Of a stretch of DNA of 14,077 bases, positions 13,081 to 14,077 are shown piece after piece; position 1 is the stretch's first letter; the number at the start of each line of letters is the position of its first letter. The stretch is from assembly GCA_045540815.1 (NCBI GenBank), contig JAZQHY010000003.1, positions 1 through 14,077 of the forward strand. The letters run 5' to 3'. The translations under genes and the position numbers were made by a program. The notes beneath the pieces are model-generated. The model saw only the letters and a list, made by a program, of their open reading frames with translations. It ran no database searches and was not told where the DNA came from. Origin of the DNA: JAZQHR01 sp045540815 (lineage in GTDB: Bacteria > Bacillota > Clostridia > UMGS1810).

Positions 13081-13878
13081 TTATATATTTTCGTGTCTTA
13101 TACTGTTGAATTCTCCACCTATAAGTATAATGTAACTGGTCATATAAAGCCACGTTATGAGAATGATAATTCCTGTTAAACCACCATATACAACGTGATA
13201 TTTTGAAAAGTTATTTACATAAAATGAAAATGCAAATGATGAAATTGTCCAGGTAACCGAGGTGAACACTGCGCCCGGGAGGACTTTTTTAAATCCCAGT
13301 TTTTTGTTAGGCATTATTGAATACAGCGCACCGATTACGGTTGAAACCAGCAGTATAACTATCGAAAATCTTGTTATATTCCATATAACACCCGAAAATA
13401 ACAGATGTGCTGATATCATATCCCATATAAGTGTTCCGAATATCAAAAATCCAAATGTTACGATTATTGCAGCAATCATTAAAAGTGTGAATACAACACC
13501 GTAAAATCTTACAACTAAAAAATGTCTGTCCTCGATTACGTCATAAAATTGGTTTAAAGCTCTTGATATAGTCGATATAGCGCCTGACACCGACCATAGT
13601 GATAAAAGGCCGCTTGTGATGGTAATTGCAAGACTTTGAGGTACGTTTGAAATAAGCTGATATATTATAGATGCAGCGTCAGGAGATAGTGCATCTAGCA
13701 GAAAAAACATCGTTTGTTCAGGCGGAATTTTAATAAATGATAAAATTGAAAATATAAATATTGCAAGAGGGAACATAGCTGTGATAAAATAGAAAGTAGT
13801 TTGTGCGGCGATTCCCGGAACGCCATCGTCAAAAAACTTGTTTATAAAATTTTTTATATAATTAAAAAAAACTTTCAT
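13081..13878 (-). CDS. YihY/BrkB family inner membrane protein
   Basis: This 265-residue membrane protein with about six hydrophobic segments belongs to the YihY/virulence factor BrkB family (once mislabelled as RNase BN). Family traits include DGVPGIAAQTTFYFITAMFPLAIFI near the N-terminus (about 18-43), the LWSVSGAISTISRALNQFYDV stretch (about 93-113), and the end region VVYGGLTGIIILITWLYMTSYIILIGGEFN with its final conserved GGEFN. The function is not settled; proposed roles are transport or membrane homeostasis. Two adjacent ATGs (13881 and 13878) follow AGGGGA. I chose the second because it gives 7-nt spacing. It diverges from the partial rho-like gene. Confidence 0.9.
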   Translation of the reverse strand: MKVFFNYIKNFINKFFDDGVPGIAAQTTFYFITAMFPLAIFIFSILSFIKIPPEQTMFFLLDALSPDAASIIYQLISNVPQSLAITITSGLLSLWSVSGAISTISRALNQFYDVIEDRHFLVVRFYGVVFTLLMIAAIIVTFGFLIFGTLIWDMISAHLLFSGVIWNITRFSIVILLVSTVIGALYSIMPNKKLGFKKVLPGAVFTSVTWTISSFAFSFYVNNFSKYHVVYGGLTGIIILITWLYMTSYIILIGGEFNSIRHENI

Positions 13879-13921
13879 CATAGTTCCCCTCATAAAATAT
13901 ATTATTGTTATTACACTATAT

Positions 13922-13950
13922 AGAATATTCTAAAAATTAATTTATGTCAA
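13922..13950 (-). promoter_or_regulatory. Promoter of the yihY-family gene
   Basis: On the minus strand TTGACA (13950-13945) is followed after 17 bases by TATTCT (13927-13922). The -10 lies inside a perfect 12-bp palindrome TAGAATATTCTA (13921-13932). Confidence 0.6.
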
Positions 13951-13968
13951 GAAAAACGGAGAGTGCTT

Positions 13969-14077
13969 ATGGAAAAAACACTTGCAGAATTTGAAAATCT
14001 TGAAACTAAAACTTTATCAGAACTTCGCGAGCTTGCCAAGGAAAACGGTTTAAAATCAGTTACCAAATACAAAAAAG
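13969..14077 (+). CDS. rho: Probable transcription terminator factor Rho (5' end only)
   Basis: The first 36 codons run off the window edge. Residues 13-36 (ETKTLSELRELAK, then NGLKSVTKYKK) match the Rho N-terminal SAP-like domain, in which a TLxELRELAKxxGL motif precedes a K-rich segment and ELI. That domain also occurs in a few other proteins, including some ribosomal-associated and nuclease fusions, so the name is probable and not certain. CGGAGAG lies 7 nt before the ATG. The rest of the gene is outside the window. Confidence 0.7.
   Translation, partial: MEKTLAEFENLETKTLSELRELAKENGLKSVTKYKK

Noticed and set aside
1..14077. CRISPR array, insertion sequence, phage or toxin-antitoxin locus
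   Set aside because: There are no regularly spaced repeats, transposase, integrase or phage structural genes, and the XRE gene has no toxin-like partner.

Overview
The window looks like chromosomal DNA from an AT-rich, low-GC Gram-positive anaerobe of the class Clostridia. SpoIIR points to an endospore-forming lineage. IspE shows the MEP isoprenoid route. The purine-rich Shine-Dalgarno sequences (AGGAGG, GGGAGG) and the many near-consensus sigma-A promoters fit Firmicutes. I cannot name the genus from sequence alone. Nothing here is a phage, CRISPR or classic insertion sequence. Most genes are housekeeping, and the unusual material lies between them.

Layout. Bases 1-411 hold no convincing protein gene. 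They carry two minus-strand copies of the 5' half of a tRNA-Ser(CGA), and one of these has its own strong promoter. Next come an MgtC-family membrane protein (minus) and a PnuC-family transporter (plus). These two diverge from a mirror-image pair of consensus promoters whose -35 boxes form a perfect palindrome, and both transcripts begin with structured leaders. PnuC converges with a hypoxanthine/uracil-type DNA glycosylase, with one base between their stop codons and a shared terminator across both gene ends. An M19 dipeptidase and a manganese-catalase-like protein follow (plus), ending at a two-way terminator shared with yebC (minus). yebC and glmS diverge. A small Cro/C1-type repressor then faces a secreted BspA-like leucine-rich-repeat protein, with a duplicated 17-bp operator between them.

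The second half has a minus-strand cluster read as divIVA-like gene, ispE (11-nt overlap), then spoIIR. Diverging from it is an ECF sigma factor gene followed by its zinc-finger anti-sigma factor. The gap between those two contains an ECF-type promoter, so the sigma factor may drive its own inhibitor. A YihY-family membrane protein (minus) and the first 36 codons of a probable rho gene (plus) close the window.

How the parts relate: glmS feeds cell-wall precursor synthesis. The sigma/anti-sigma pair probably reports envelope state. SpoIIR and the DivIVA-like protein belong to sporulation and cell-pole or division biology. The strongest candidates for something undescribed are the pnuC leader RNA, the mirrored mgtC/pnuC promoter palindrome and the promoter-bearing tRNA half-genes. 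All of these are regulatory or RNA-level features, not new protein systems.
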